A stretch of DNA of 64,000 nt from Nymphaea colorata (taxonomy: Eukaryota; Streptophyta; Magnoliopsida; Nymphaeales; Nymphaeaceae), in NCBI RefSeq assembly GCF_008831285.2, contig NC_045138.2, forward strand, positions 37,935,115 to 37,999,114, read 5' to 3'. The translations under genes and the position numbers were made by a program. The number at the start of each line of letters is the position of its first letter. The stretch's first letter is position 1. Below are positions 36,601-51,600 of the stretch, one piece after another. The notes under the pieces were generated by a model that saw nothing but the letters and a program-made list of their open reading frames with translations, did not search any database and was not told the origin of the DNA.

Positions 36601-39600
36601 TAATTGATGATTATTCACATTAACATTGCTGAGTTGCACAAAAATCAGAGATGATAAAAAATGACACCAATCTAGAACCAAATACAAGTCCACAATGCTA
36701 AACACCTTCAAAATCACAGAACAGGTTTTGAAGAGAATACTTGGCAAGATAGTTAAAGTTCCTAAGAGATCAAAATGCAAATGACTCAACCCGAAAATGA
36801 CATAACATCAAAAAAGGCAGCAGTTCTAGAAGTTTTGACAATGGACAACACATATAAAAAGACAGGTGGCTACATCACAAATAAAAAACAGGTAGCTAGT
36901 GACCAAGAAGTTCCATTGACCTGCCTTACCTGCTTTGCATACAATGCAAGCAACAAATTGTGCACTGCTGGATCCTCATTTTGCAACCGATGGACACAGA
37001 ATTCTAAATACTTGATGACTTCATGTGTTTCATTTCTGCATTTATAGTGTGATTGTATCAAAACAAGCAATGTAAATGATAAAAATTGGAAATTCAAAAG
37101 AAATCAAGATACAAAAACACACGTGAAAATGACACTGTTAAAGGAAAAAATCATTAGCATGCTGTCAAGAAAGAAAAAGAAATGACAAACCAAATTTAAC
37201 CTAAAAAGGCACAGCCTACAAATTGCATGCCTCCATCTCATAGCCTAAAGAAGTCACAAGCTCAACAAATAACTGCAACTAAATGCAGTAAATAAATAAA
37301 AAGAAAACAGAAGAGCAATAAGATGCTAAGAAGATTGAATAACCAAAACCTATCAAAACATAGGACCCAATCTTCATGAAAGGTCAACTGAAATTTTGGA
37401 AGGAAAAACAATACATTCTTAAGGTCCAGCATGAATTTCAAAAATCTACAATTAGGTTGAAAATTGCACTCTGAAAGTACTTTACTAATTCAGGCATATA
37501 AAGCTCTCTTTTTTAATATTAGTACTACAGCAAAAAAAATCTGGATAAAATTCTCCAAAGTAAAAATTCATTCAGGGTATCTGCCATGTCACATGGGCAA
37601 TTTGAATACATCCAATCAATTTTTCAAAGAACTACCAGAATGTATGCAGCACCACAATAAAAGAGCTTCTCAAACTTGTAGCATAAGAGGTATAATAGAA
37701 CCACTGTCTCTAACTAGAACATGCACAGAATCTTGAAAGTTAGAGAATGCACGGAAACTTGAAAATCACAAGACTACAAGTACAAGAACCAGAATGAGGA
37801 ATCAAGCAACATTGCTTGCATCCTGGTAAGGCAAAGCATCTTCTTTTAAAGAAGCATACAGTTCCATCTTTCACTTGTGAGAGTCAACCCATTTTTCTGA
37901 AAAGGGATCCTTATACAATCCAAGTGATCTGAGGAAGTCAAATTCTAACTTCAGCAAATCCTTCATTCAACAGCAAGATAGAGCGACTTCAAAGAGGTCA
38001 GTTTACCAAGATGTTAATCTCCAACCTTATTTGGTTGTAACCTCTCAACCTCCAAACTCCAAGTGATTATGGCCATAGCAAGGAACTGTCAAAAAGTGCA
38101 CCCGCAACCCCCGGCGGGCCTCCCCATCCCCATGCACACACAAAATTGACTAACCATGGGAAAATGTTCAACTTCAAGAATCTAACACCAGTTTAGATTC
38201 CTTTTTCATGAAAGCCTATCAGAAGTTATTTTTGTATAAATTATCCTACAGCCATGCCTCCTTCTATCTTGTACCCCCTCCTGAAGATTAAGGACAATCA
38301 GCTGCTTCCCATAATCAGCATCTTCCAACATATAAAGTAAAATTATAAGGCATATCTCCTTCATGATTGTTGCTTGAACTTCCTTTAACAAGCATTTACC
38401 TTCCCTGCAATCTTGAGAAGGAATCTATCCCAACCAAAGAAGATGGAAATGATAAAGACAGCTAAAAGAGGCAAAAAAAAAAGATACTGAGTCATTTGGT
38501 GTCAAGTACAAGGCACAGGATGAACTATCTTCTACCATTCAATGTTAGATAAAGGCATAGAACTCCTTGATCAAATTGCTTGAAAATCCTTCTTTTTCTT
38601 TTTTTTCAGTCCAATGGATTTTGCATGTGAAGAAATATATATTTAACCACAGAAGCAATGAAAGTAGGACACGAAAAGAAGTTCAAGCTTAAACCATGGA
38701 AACATGCAAAAAAAGAGGTCAAATTATCATCTCTCCAGCAAAGGTCCAGATATTTTAATTTTGCAAATATTAAGAATTCAAACAGAAGCAGTTGTGCTTA
38801 AAAGTGACAGTAACTCAACTTAATACAATAATGGATGTTGTAAATATTACTTGGCATGTGGTTCACTAGAATAGCGCATCATTGCTGGGATCAATCTCCT
38901 TGGATCCAAGTTGTTTGTTGTCATCCACGCTTCAACAGTCTCATATGCATCAAGCATTATGAGATCTGGTGAAAATTTGTACTGTATAATTTTGAAAAGA
39001 TACAAACTAGTGTGTTAGAGAACACTTAGATAAAACACTTTCACTGTGAAAGAGAGTCTGGTGACAGATCATGCAGCTATCAATGAAAAGGAATACAGAA
39101 AAGATTATAAAATGAAGAAAATGCACCTGTAGTTCCACAGGAACGCTTGGTTTTTGCAGCACCTCCAAGGCCTTTCTTGCTTCCCCTAGCTACATTGCAC
39201 AAAAAGAAGGAAAAGGCAGCATCACTAATTGAATGTTCTTTGCTCATTATAGCAACACCAGAAATACAGAACGTTTACTAGAGGATCTTATAAGCACTTC
39301 CATATATTGCTAATGAGTCAGCCATTTAACAGGACCTTGCCGGCATAACAAATTAGTAGAAGTACTACAAATCATTATTGCAGCTCGGTTAGGAAAAGAT
39401 CACTTAGATGACATTAACAACTATATTTTTCATGATATGGTTAGTTAGAAGTAGGGTTGCCATGGCAAAACTTTGAGATATATAAACTCAAATCCTTCAC
39501 TGGAAAGACTTGGGGAAGCTTTCTAGCATCATCTCTCCTCTAAAAGAAGTAACAAGGTGTTAGCTGAAACAGTATACTAAAAAATAAAATTTTTCTGCAG

Positions 39601-42600
39601 TAGGATCAGAAAAACTAGAGCAGTCACAAATATAGCTTTCAGGCCTTTTACTAGAGAGCTCAAGTATTTCTTATGGCAGTTGTTTCTCTTGGGAAAAACT
39701 TGTGAATGCACAAAATGTAAAAAATAATAAAAAATAACAGAAAATTATGAAATTAAAGGTTCAATACAATTTCCTTAGAAACATATTGAGAAAAGATCAA
39801 AATAACCTCTAAAACTTCTAAAACAAACTCAAAAAGGAAACAAGCACAGTTTATAAAAAAGTAGCAAAATATTGCAGTAATATCAGGAATCCATGATATT
39901 ATCACGAGAAACATCTTCAGGCAAAATTTTGAAAATAGAGTGAGATTTTTTCCTTTGGAAAATGGGTTATGCTGTTTTCACAGAAAAAACTTGTTATTTC
40001 GTAGGCAACTAAGATCCAAACTTATAACAAACAACTTTCCAGTATCAAATAATGGCAAGCACATATTTCCAGCAAAAAACATCAACCTATATCAATTTTA
40101 AAATTTTGAGTTTGCATTTTGATATCTTAAGAGTAAAATTGAAGCCACATTCAAGTACCTACATAGTCATACACATATATATGAGAGAATTAGATAAAGC
40201 AATTTGGAACTTTTACAAATTTTGGATTAAAAAAAGAAAATACAAACTTCATAGAATGGGTTTATCGTCCAACAAAGTTAAGACCATTGATTTCAAAATC
40301 CTTAAAATCCAATCTACACATCAGACTGCCATGAATATTTTGTCCTATATATTTGGATGTTTGTCATCCATCCAAGGGATTAGACTTTAAAAAACCACTT
40401 AGAAATAGATCTAAAGGCCCACCAGCTTTTAATGGCTGATATGCCATATATATATATATATAAGAAATTGTCATGTATATCATTCTCGGATTTTTCATCA
40501 GCGAGGTTCTGGTCAGGTCTTAACCAAAAGTTTGATTTTCTCAAGAACTTTGAAAAATAATAGAAAAAAAGATGAAATTTAAGTTTTTTACAAATTTGTT
40601 ACAAAAATATCAAAAAAAAATTAAATACCTATTAAAATGTTAAAAGAACACCATAATTTTTTAAATACATCCAAAACATTTTTCTTGAAAAAGACAATAT
40701 TTTCATTGTGACCTTATTTCGTAATATCACATTTTCATGTTTTTATTATTTTTCATTGCTTCCTATTTTTTACATTTTTAGATAAATGGTGATGCTTGTG
40801 ATAGTAATATATATGTGGCTCATGAAATAAGTAGATCAAGCAAACATGTGGACCAAGTGCATTGATTATGAGTCATTCAGTCAACTTGACTGATAATGCA
40901 CAAGGTGTCATATGGAAATTTATTTTTTCGAAAAGGTGGATAAAAACTAAATGGTTGACATTCAACAACTAACTTTACATGTGGTACCATATCTAAACTA
41001 AATAAATATGAAGGCTATGTGTATTGAGTGACTAACCAATTTGACTGATAGTTCATAAAGTGTCATATATAAACTTATTTTTCTGACAAGTTGATAACTA
41101 GCATTTTTTATTTTATTTTACATGTCACACATTGTAAACCATCAATCAAGTTAATTTGACTGCTCTACTCTATTATCTCTGCAGTCTGCACCACATGAAT
41201 GAACATAATGACAACAATAACGAAGGGAAAAGCAACCTGGATATAATGATGAACCACAGTCTCATACCGCCCCTTCAGACTAGCAAAATAGACCAATTCA
41301 TCTACTCTACCATAGCTGCAATAATGGTCAAAATCCATAAGTATATGCTTACTAACGATGCAAACCAATTAGTTCTACCAAAGACACTCAAAAACAAATA
41401 CTAAGTAGAAGTTCTATGTAACCTTATCCAATTAAGACAAATTGAAGTATACAGAAAACTATTGCTGTAAGCTCCATCCTTAACGTGTCCTATGCTATGT
41501 GTTGTTAGTATATAAGATGCGTACATCCTTGAGAATTGACATCGAACTGAGATGTAACTACTAACTAACCTATATATCAGTGTTGGGCACAAATAATATA
41601 TGATGATACGATATGAAAAGGATAGTAATTTCAAGGACACAGGAGCCAGTCTGTAGTTTTGGTCATGTGCTACAAGAAAAGGCCCTAAGCCTAATGAAGT
41701 GAGAGCAGATCATATGATGCGCCAGACTACATTTGGAAAGAGACATGAACTTTCCACCATCTCTTGTTTATGAGCAGTCAAATATGAGCATTAATGATGT
41801 ATTTTTCAATTTTTTTGGATGAGACCAATGGAGGAGTGAGAATGTTCGAGCCCTTTGTAAATAAAGTGGACAGCTGACCACATACGAGCACCTATAGATA
41901 GAGAACTTTGGAAGTGGTTCAGACAAATAAAGAGGAGTTATAAACCATTTGATGTACTTATCATCGGCTTAGTTTCTTATTTAATATGAGTCCTTTTGTT
42001 ATTTTGTCTTTCTTATACAATATGCATCTAATTCATAAGTTGTAACATAATGTCTCGAATATTTCACGTCCCGTGTTTTACATAGTTCATGATTTTGCAA
42101 TTTTTTTAAATTTGATATTCAATTTATTTATAGCTAAATATCATGGCTTGCATTATGAAATTTTGATGTCAGATATGTCATCCACTGGGCCCAAAGGCAC
42201 TAGCACACTTTACAAACCTGTTATTGCTAACCACCCCCAACAACTGGCCATTGATAAGCAATCACAACTCATATTCAAAGCCACTGCCCATGATGCTATT
42301 TATACCAACAGTATCACTTGAAGCCAAAAAGCTAAAACCAATGGCCTCGCTTAAGTTTGAAAACAGCTAGTGAGCGGAGATTTTGTTTATCGACAAGACT
42401 GGGTAGGCAGATGCTTGTTAACAGAACATGCCAAAAAGACATCCCAGATATTGTGTTCTTGAACTCCTCAAAGTTGAAGGTCTTAGGCAGTGCTCCAGCT
42501 ATGTGGACAGTACTCCTTTCGGTAAGTGGAGAAGACTGTTTCTGTCTATAGCCTACATATATACATAACATATGTATTCAAAGAATGAAGGTAGGCCAAG

Positions 42601-45600
42601 AAAGAGACCATAGGACCAATTGAGAATAAAGTGAGCCAAGTGATTCTGGTTTGCGCTTGAACATGTGCCAGATCAAGAAGTATCTAAAGGCTGCATTGGC
42701 ACAAATAGTTTCTCTGCATGAAATGGTTCAGGCATATTTCATGCATGATGAAGCTACAGGTGAATAAGGTCTTCACAAGCTTGCATCTAAATCTGTGTCA
42801 ATCACATTGTCTGTTGTGGCCCACGGCATGCACATAGTACTTTACCTATTTTGCTTCATAAGTTTGATAGATGAAAGTAGAAATAAGCATTTTATGCCTA
42901 CGACGCTTGAGCATATGCTACAATTATTCTTTCAAGCAGATACCAAATTATGCATTATTCAAAAGTCAAAACAGTGCCTACACCACAAAAGAAAGAAGCA
43001 TATACAGTTCTCTAAGAAGTGCTGATACAAACCTCTCTAATAGCCGTACAGTTGTAGCTTCATCCAAAACATCTTTGCAATCACTAAGGAAAGCCTTGAA
43101 TTCCCTTACGGTAGTTTGGTACTCAGAAGATACACCTTCTACTGTGTCACTGCCAACTCCTGCATCGTCCTCCAATAATAGCCTATTGATCTGCAAGAAA
43201 AAAAAATGCAACCTCACCTCAATAATTATGCAGAAAAACTCAGTGATATATAAGAATAAATACCACTTTGACTTCACATACAATGGAAAATTTTTCCAAC
43301 TATAAACAATGCTGAAGATGTTAGTTAAACAGCAAACAGATTTGTTATTCTGACTCAACACCTTCTTCAGGGTAACACTGATAAAAGTACATATATAAAT
43401 TTCTGTCTACATATTCATTCAGATTGTTCCCAAATGCCCCAGTTGTTGCTGATATGTGATACAACATTCCAGTTCCATAAGATTTTTTCACAAGAAACAT
43501 AAGGGCAAGAGTTAGATTTTTTAGGCTAACGGTTTAGGCATTAAAAAGAAAAGAAAGAACAAAGTTGATAACACAAAATTCTCAAACAAAGGGAAAGGAT
43601 CTTTTAACTATTAATTTTAATAAAGGGATATTCTCAGTCAAAGAAAGCTGGCTACAGGAATTGAACAGATCTACTATCTGTTGCAAGGGCGAGCACCAAA
43701 GGTTGGAAAGGTGAATGCCCTACAAGCAGAAAGTGGAAAGAATTGGTCATCCTAAACAATGTAAATCAACATCATTCTTTTGCAAAATAGCTATACTATA
43801 CTAATGTCAAGCAACTTCTATGATTTTCACTAACTTCTGATTCCTAAGAATAAGATCCAATCATTAATATACTAAATATTCTGCTATTTACTGACCCCTT
43901 TAACTTAAAATCATATATTCATTCATAGTCACAAAAAGCATACTCGCGTTTAAACGGCGAGGCTTTTCTTGAGTATGATACGGCAAGCTTGAAAAAAGGG
44001 AAAAAATATGGTAAATATAAAAATTTTAAAAACCCTAAAAATTAAGGAAGAATAAAATAAGTGGGAAACTAATGACACAAACATCAAAAAATAAGTAAAT
44101 AAGCAACAAATGAAAACTAGAAAATGAAAACAATCAGTTTGGTATTAAAAAAACATGGGAAAAAATGCCTAAAATGAAAAGAAGGGGGAAAACGTGAAAA
44201 AAGGTTCTTTTTTCGCATCTATTTCGTTTTGACATTTTTTTCAAAAAGAGCAGGAGAAAGAAAGAGGGAAAAGGGGGGAAAGAGAGAGAGAAGAGGGAAA
44301 AGATGGGAGGAGAAAAAAATAGAAAAGAAAAAAACAAAAGAAAACAAGAGAGGTGCGGTCAGCGGTACGCGACTCAGTCAAACCAAGTTGGGTGTTGTGT
44401 CAGGGGGAATCCACACACAAACCCTCACCTGCATCGGCACGGATGTGGTGCCATTTTTGGTGCATCTAAATGGGGCTAACCCTCCTTCCATTAGTATTTC
44501 TTTTTTTTACCATTTATAGATTCGATGTCCATGACTCTGCTGACCATGGATTTTGCCGCACCTGCACCAAAATTGCATGGACCTGAATGTGGCAACTGTT
44601 TTAGAAAGTCCACGTTAGTTAGAGAAAAACCCATGAGATGTATAATTTTTTTTCTCCTGTTGATGCATTCCATCTGTCTTTCCTGAAGTCCTATAACCTT
44701 CTACCGACAAAACTGAAAGAAGTGATCATGGCTCATTTGCACATTCAAAAGAATGCACTAGATGGACATTTGTCACAGCAAGAGACTTTAGTTTACAAGT
44801 ATGCTAAATAGAACCTTGTAACAAATAAAAGGATTACTAAACCTACTAATAGTGTTAAATTATGTTAAAAATAACCATTCTAACCTTGTCCAAGTACAAC
44901 TCAGAAGCCCAGGTGGAAATCAGAGTAATTTGGCATTTATCTTCCTTTGGGAGATTGTCAAGCCGCCACAACAAAAAGGCTCTTAAAGCATCCTGCAGTA
45001 TGCAAGAACCAACGATTCAACATAAAGACGTACTTCGAAAGGGAACATCCACAAAGTAGTACCTTGAGACTCTCCAACAATATACAACTACGGTTTCATG
45101 TAGATGCTCGGTATAGTGGATCGCAACCCGCAAAACAGTATTGTTCAGTTCAACACCCAAAAAAGCATGTAAGCAAACACACAAGACAGTAAAAGACCTA
45201 AGCACATATGGTCATTAATACCTTTGAAATCTTAGTATAGAAGTGTTCTCAAGCATTCCAAGGGCATGGAATATTACAATCGACCCCTTCAAAGAACATG
45301 TGTCATCACATGTTAAACCTTGTACTAAAGTGTTTAACATAGCTGTGGTACCAACTGTCATGATCTAGGCCAAAAATTAACTCAAGCGCAAGAAATCAGA
45401 CTAACATGCAAAGTATAAAGCAAGTTTTTATGAATTCATATGAATGTCCAATGATTTCTGATTGTATAATAACAAGATCACATTCTATATACAACTTGAA
45501 GTGCTAGAAGCCTAGAACCAGATGAAAGAACTGATAAATTCACAAATGCAATAACTATTAAAAGGTCAATGAAAGGCACAACAAAAGAAACAATACAATA

Positions 45601-48600
45601 ACAAAGATTTAGCAAACCTTTGACCAAAAGTTAAAAGCATGCTGCTGTTACCACTAGATTTGCGTGATGTTTTACGCTTTGGCAATACAATCAGGTGAAT
45701 GATAAAGCAAAGAATGCCTTTGCCATTTCCTGACTACATGTCTTTCAGTTGTTTAACAGCAAGAAAATGGCCTACCTGTTCTCCAGCACCAATGAACTTC
45801 AAAGAAATTTCTTCAAATGATAAAATATAATTCATCTGCAATTAAAAATAGAGATCAAATACTGAATTAGAAACCAAAGGCTAATAAAATAAGCTTTTTT
45901 CCCAAAGAAAAAGTTGCAAGGCCTAAAAAGTGATATTCAGAACTTTTAGTGGGAAGAGACAATATCATTTGAGGTACTTGAAAAAGCTAACTAATACAGG
46001 AATCACTTGCAGACCTTGAGAAGAGGAAAATTGGTATCTGAATACAAACAAAACATATGCATGATTTTCTATTCCACTAGATCACACAGAGCTTTACTTG
46101 AGTAATCCGGATAACAAGGTCTGGAGTTTTCTGGGAGTCGGAACTCTTAGAAATGAAAATTCAAAGAAATAAGCTTAGTACATAAGGGCAACTTTTTTTT
46201 AATATTTGAATTTATCTTTAGAGTACAATAACAAAGTTACCTGGTATTAAGGGCATTTATTGATAAATTTAAAGTCTTTTATCTCAAATTCACAGCATAC
46301 AAAGAGGACAAGTTGCGAAAAGGAAAGAAGCCTTTTCAGTATCCCCAAAATGGGAATATGGTACCATCATTAAATAAATCAGTACTCTTCATCTTTACAA
46401 AAAAATGCCCTGAAGAATAAAATACATAGTATAAAAAGCAAGGAACGGTGAGAACATATGCAATACAAATAGAGTAAACTAGGATCGTAAGAAACTGAAT
46501 CCAGAAACAAAACTGAGCACATCGATCTGGGTCACATTATAATCTGAATCTGGATATCATGCAGAATTATCTGCAATAGTTTATCTCACTGTCCTAAAAG
46601 AAGTATCTGCAAGAAACATGTCAGATAGGAAGCCAAATGTTCTCATGTGTAAATGTTCCTAGAATTCCTTCATTTTATTGATTCTTATTCGCTTTCATTT
46701 TTCCTTTCATTATAACCACAAACTACAAAACCCCATAGAAATAAAAACCATTCTTGACCAGAAAACTTGAAAATGAAAGAACTATGGGAGGGCTCCATGT
46801 AGAAACTAGAAAGCATCTGGCTCAAGATAAGGTTAATATATGCAGCAGGGAGGTCATAGCTATGATTTCCTTTTCATTGGGAAGGTAAAAAAGTAGCCAT
46901 AGACACTATTGTGTCCCACAAACTCACATCATGAAGGGCATGTTTAGCCAGCTTATTACTGATTAATGATTCTAGAACAAAAAAAAAAAAAAAGCTGCAG
47001 AAAAATCCATTTCCTGACTTTGATGTTATCAACTTATCATCATTAGCAAAAGCTTGAAAAGGATTACAGAACCATTTATCTGGTCACATCCTTCCAATTT
47101 GATTAAACTTGCAAAGGATGTTCCTGATGGCAACTGTCTTTCATGTGTTTTTGGTTTGAAATGGCAATGACATGTACAAAATAATTAGCAGGCTGTCCCA
47201 GATTAAGCAGCAAATCTGTATCACCCATTTAACTTTGTATACCCGTGCTTATGCAAATACAAGAGCAAATTATCTTTGGAATCAAGTGATTAAAAGAAGA
47301 AATAATTGGCATGGACAACCTTTAAGGTTTCACATTAAAACAAACAAAATTCAGTCCTTGTAACTTTAAATAAACACTAACTAATTGTTGTTTAGCAGTT
47401 TGGATTTCAGATCAGCTGCTCAGGAGATACTGCAACAGTGCTTGCATCTTCACTGATCAGCTGTTTGGATTTCAGATTAGCTCACCTTGGCATAGAAGGA
47501 CGCTGCTCTCAAAAAATCTTTTGCTGAAAAAGCAGCTTCAGCCTGCAGAAAATTAGATTAGATAATTGAATAAATTACAGTAACCTAACATAGCAGCATA
47601 AGTGATGGGCAGAATGAAGGTGTGTGTGTGAGGAAAAAAAGAAAAAACACAGAACCATAATTTGTACAATGACAGATTTTCAAGCCGAATTTGATGTTAC
47701 ATTACCTGTACCAAGAATACTTGATCCCTTTGGTATGAATTCCTACAGTGTGCCAAAGCAGCAGTGTAGTCCTTCATGTCCAGAAAAACTTGCCACATAT
47801 CCTGACCTTCATCATGTACTGAAACCTGCAACTTGAATGTTCAGAAACAAATGATTCTAACTCTGCAGCACTGTACATAAATGATACAGACCTCATATAT
47901 AGAGTTTTGATCATAGGCATAGTATACTCCAGCAGTAGCATCACTGCACAACCCAATAATCCCACTTGCTGCTGACTCTAGTAAATGGTCAAACTGCAAT
48001 TCCTCTATTATGAGCTGGCTAATCCTATTAACAACCTGTAGATGATCAAACATCACAATCAATGTTATCCATATTGTATGATACGAGGCATATCATATGA
48101 TACACGTCATATTGGTCGGCAGAACCCATACGATGCACCTACAAAATGCACTTTTCATGTGTACCATAGGTATATGGGCCATAACTTGTGATATGGTTGT
48201 TGTGTCATATGATGCAGCATGCAGCCTATATGGCTGTATCTTGTGATACAGTCGTCCAACTTTTGAAAAAGGGGCACAATGCTGAACGCCCCTTTTGAAT
48301 GATTCTTTTTTTTTAAACGGCTTCTTGCCCTTCATTTATAATACTTCTAACTTCTAAGAGCTAAGGGAGGCAGTTTCTGCTAGTCTTGGAGCAAAGTTGT
48401 CAAGTAAACCATCGATTTGAGAGAGAAATCATCAGTTTGAAGGGATATTTACTCGTGAAAAACCCATTCGTGCTTTGAAAAAAGGATTTTGTGTTTCTTC
48501 TTCTACAAAAGGTTATAATCTCTCAATTTCAAGTTTTACGTATATTTCTATTGTATTATAAAATTTACCATAGGTTTGTATTTATTTTATGAAGATATTT

Positions 48601-51600
48601 GTTTTAATTTCTTAATGTGTTGTTAACATATTATGGCTTATGAATGATGAATCATGAATGTTCATTATGTATGTGATGAGGTTTTTATATAGAACAAAAT
48701 TTTCATGATTTTTCTTTATTTTTTCTGAATTTTTTTCTTTTCTTGTTTTTAATGAATTAAAACATTTATGATACGTTATGATATTACATATACGATAGCC
48801 CAACCAATGCGCATTTTGATATGCCTTTTACAACATTGATCAGAGGACATAACGGGCCCAACAATAAGAATTATTTTGAGCAAAACAATTAATGCTTAGG
48901 AAAGCCCAAAGTAGATTAAGAAAATGAATCATGTCAGGATGGGAGACTACTGATTTTGACTTAATTACTTAGATGAGCTTCCTTAGAAGTTAGAAGCATA
49001 ACATCAAGCCTTGATAGTCACAGATACAGCAATATTTTGGAAATAATGTGTTTTTATCGCCAAAATACTATCAAACATTTTCAATGGGAAAAAATTCACA
49101 ATAATTTCAGAATGCCAAAAAAATATTACTCATAATAAACTTGTGATGTTTTCCTTTTCAATAAAAACCTTTTTAAATGTATTTTTAGTCTACATTTCCA
49201 TTTATTGTTTATCTTAAAAGTTCAATAACAATTTTGGATCTTTATGATATGTCTGAAAGAAAACTACAAAAAAAATACTTTATTCCGTTTTTGTCTATAT
49301 TACTATTTCTATATGTTTTCTAGTTATCTAACTTCCTGCTATTTTCCCAGTAGAAAACCAACAACAATAACTTTTCCAAAATATACTGGGAAGAACCTCT
49401 CTGATAAAGATCCAAGATTGATATATGCAACTATGATAGACACCAAAAACCGTACACTCACCTAGTCAAGGAAAAGTTACAAAAACAGAAATTTATTTGC
49501 AAAATCTGAATTAGTATGAACATCATCGACCATATGAAAAGGGCGCTCAAATAGAGATAACACTACTTTTCAAGATGAAATATTCATATATACCTTAACC
49601 TTATTGTTGATAAGGAGCAGAAAATGAAATTCCGTCATTGCGAGGGACCTTGGTTTAATGGCTTCTCCAACTTCCCCCAGTTTTGAATAGTCCAAAAGGG
49701 CCTTGTTCTCAACAAAATTTTCATCACCATTGCTTGAACTTTGTGAACCAAAACCAGAAGACCAATAAATTAAGGGGAAAAATAAAATTTCAGACATGAT
49801 ATAAAAGGCTGCAGTATTCAACACTTACATGAAAGACCAAATGGCATCTACAAATCAGAAAAAATAAAACAAATAGCTTCAAATGTGCTACCAAAAGCAT
49901 CCTTGGTGAAACAGAATTGATGTAAGGAACTAGCTGAAACTTTCTTACATAGGATTGTGAAAAATGGCAACATACAGACACGAATAAACTCAGGAACAAG
50001 TTTGATTACCTGTGCTGTGATCCAAAATTCAGGCCTCCATAATAAATTCCTGCCCCAGAAAGCCAAGCAAAATGTTCAGCTCTCCTTTGCTTGATAAAGA
50101 AGTGAAGTTCACTGCATAATCAGCACAAAATGAACAAAGCAACATAGCTAGTTAAAGTAGCCATTAGATATTTATAAGGGCTAGTCAAGGAAGGGGCTAA
50201 CTCTCATTGAACTGTCTGCAAGTTCTACTCCATTTTATATAATATCACGACAAGCGACATTTTCAATTTTCTCCACAGAGATTTTTTTAATATTATATTT
50301 AACTATATTCCCAATCAATTACCAGCCCGGCCACTAGGCCATAAGATTGGGAATGTTAAATATAGGTAGAATTACAAATATCTCACAACTGGCACAAAGA
50401 ATGCAACCTTCATTTACCCATCCAATTTCTTGAGAAATAAATAACTGCATACAAGGAAAAGCTTTTACCTGTTTGGTATCTCCCCAGGAAGCTCCATAAA
50501 ATGCACAGCTCGGTCTATGTAACGGCTAAATACGACCTACAAAATAGATCATCCACTTTAAACCTGAACCTTTAGTCCCAATGCATGATTATTGCAGCAT
50601 AACAATAAAATGAAAATCCTTGTGGAGAACTAAAAGATCATTTTTCAGAAAGTTGTGCATTCATGGAATTTAAGCATGCCAAATGTGTCGACTGTAAGGA
50701 TAATTTATCATTTGCTGTATATATGTCCATGAAATCCTTCTGAGCTGGTCTAGAATCAACGTTAATCAACATACACCAGCATCGTTATCCCCACACAGCC
50801 TCACCTCAATAAATTCCATGATCTCAGGTCCATGACATATAGTTGCCTCAATCAATGAAGCCATTCACTTTTCAGTTTATTCCATTTCTTACTTTTCTTC
50901 CATAGTTTCCCAGCAGGAGGAACTGTATCTCATCATATTACAACTGCAGTGCAATTTTTCTTTGTGCCTTCTAAGTTCTGCCTAACATGATCCAAAATTC
51001 CTCTTAGTCCTCTCATAATATTGAGAATCTCCCCGCATGAAGCAACCACCTCATATTACCTGGACCACTAATCAAACCCATAACAGCCATAAGCTCACAA
51101 GGTCCTACCAAAGTCTAACTAGAATAATTTTGGCTGTTCCCCCTCATGGGTAAATTTGAGTCACCAAATGATTATGGTGATAAAAATGTTTTAAGAAAGC
51201 TGATCACCTTCACTCAAAAAGGAAGAAACAAATTAGACATGCAGCTGACACAAAAGTGAGAAGAGCTTGCTACCATTTGGAAGCTCCATTCATTCTAGTC
51301 AACTAGAAAATGAAAAGAAACATGAATAGCCTCCTCCAAATGTTAAGAAAAAATAAAAAAGGTTAAAGGTATCTAAACTATAAGGTATCTCATTTCTGTT
51401 CTACTCACAAATAAGAAATCCCAACTGTATTGTGTCCCAATTTTCACACCCCTCCACAAGCTCAATACATCAAATCCTAGAATCACTATAAATGTAAAAA
51501 AAAAGTGTCAAAAAAGGCAGTCAAAAAATAAGCACAAGATGACTACTGCCAACAAAGTAAATCAGAAGGTTCCATCAATATATTATAGTCATAAACATTT

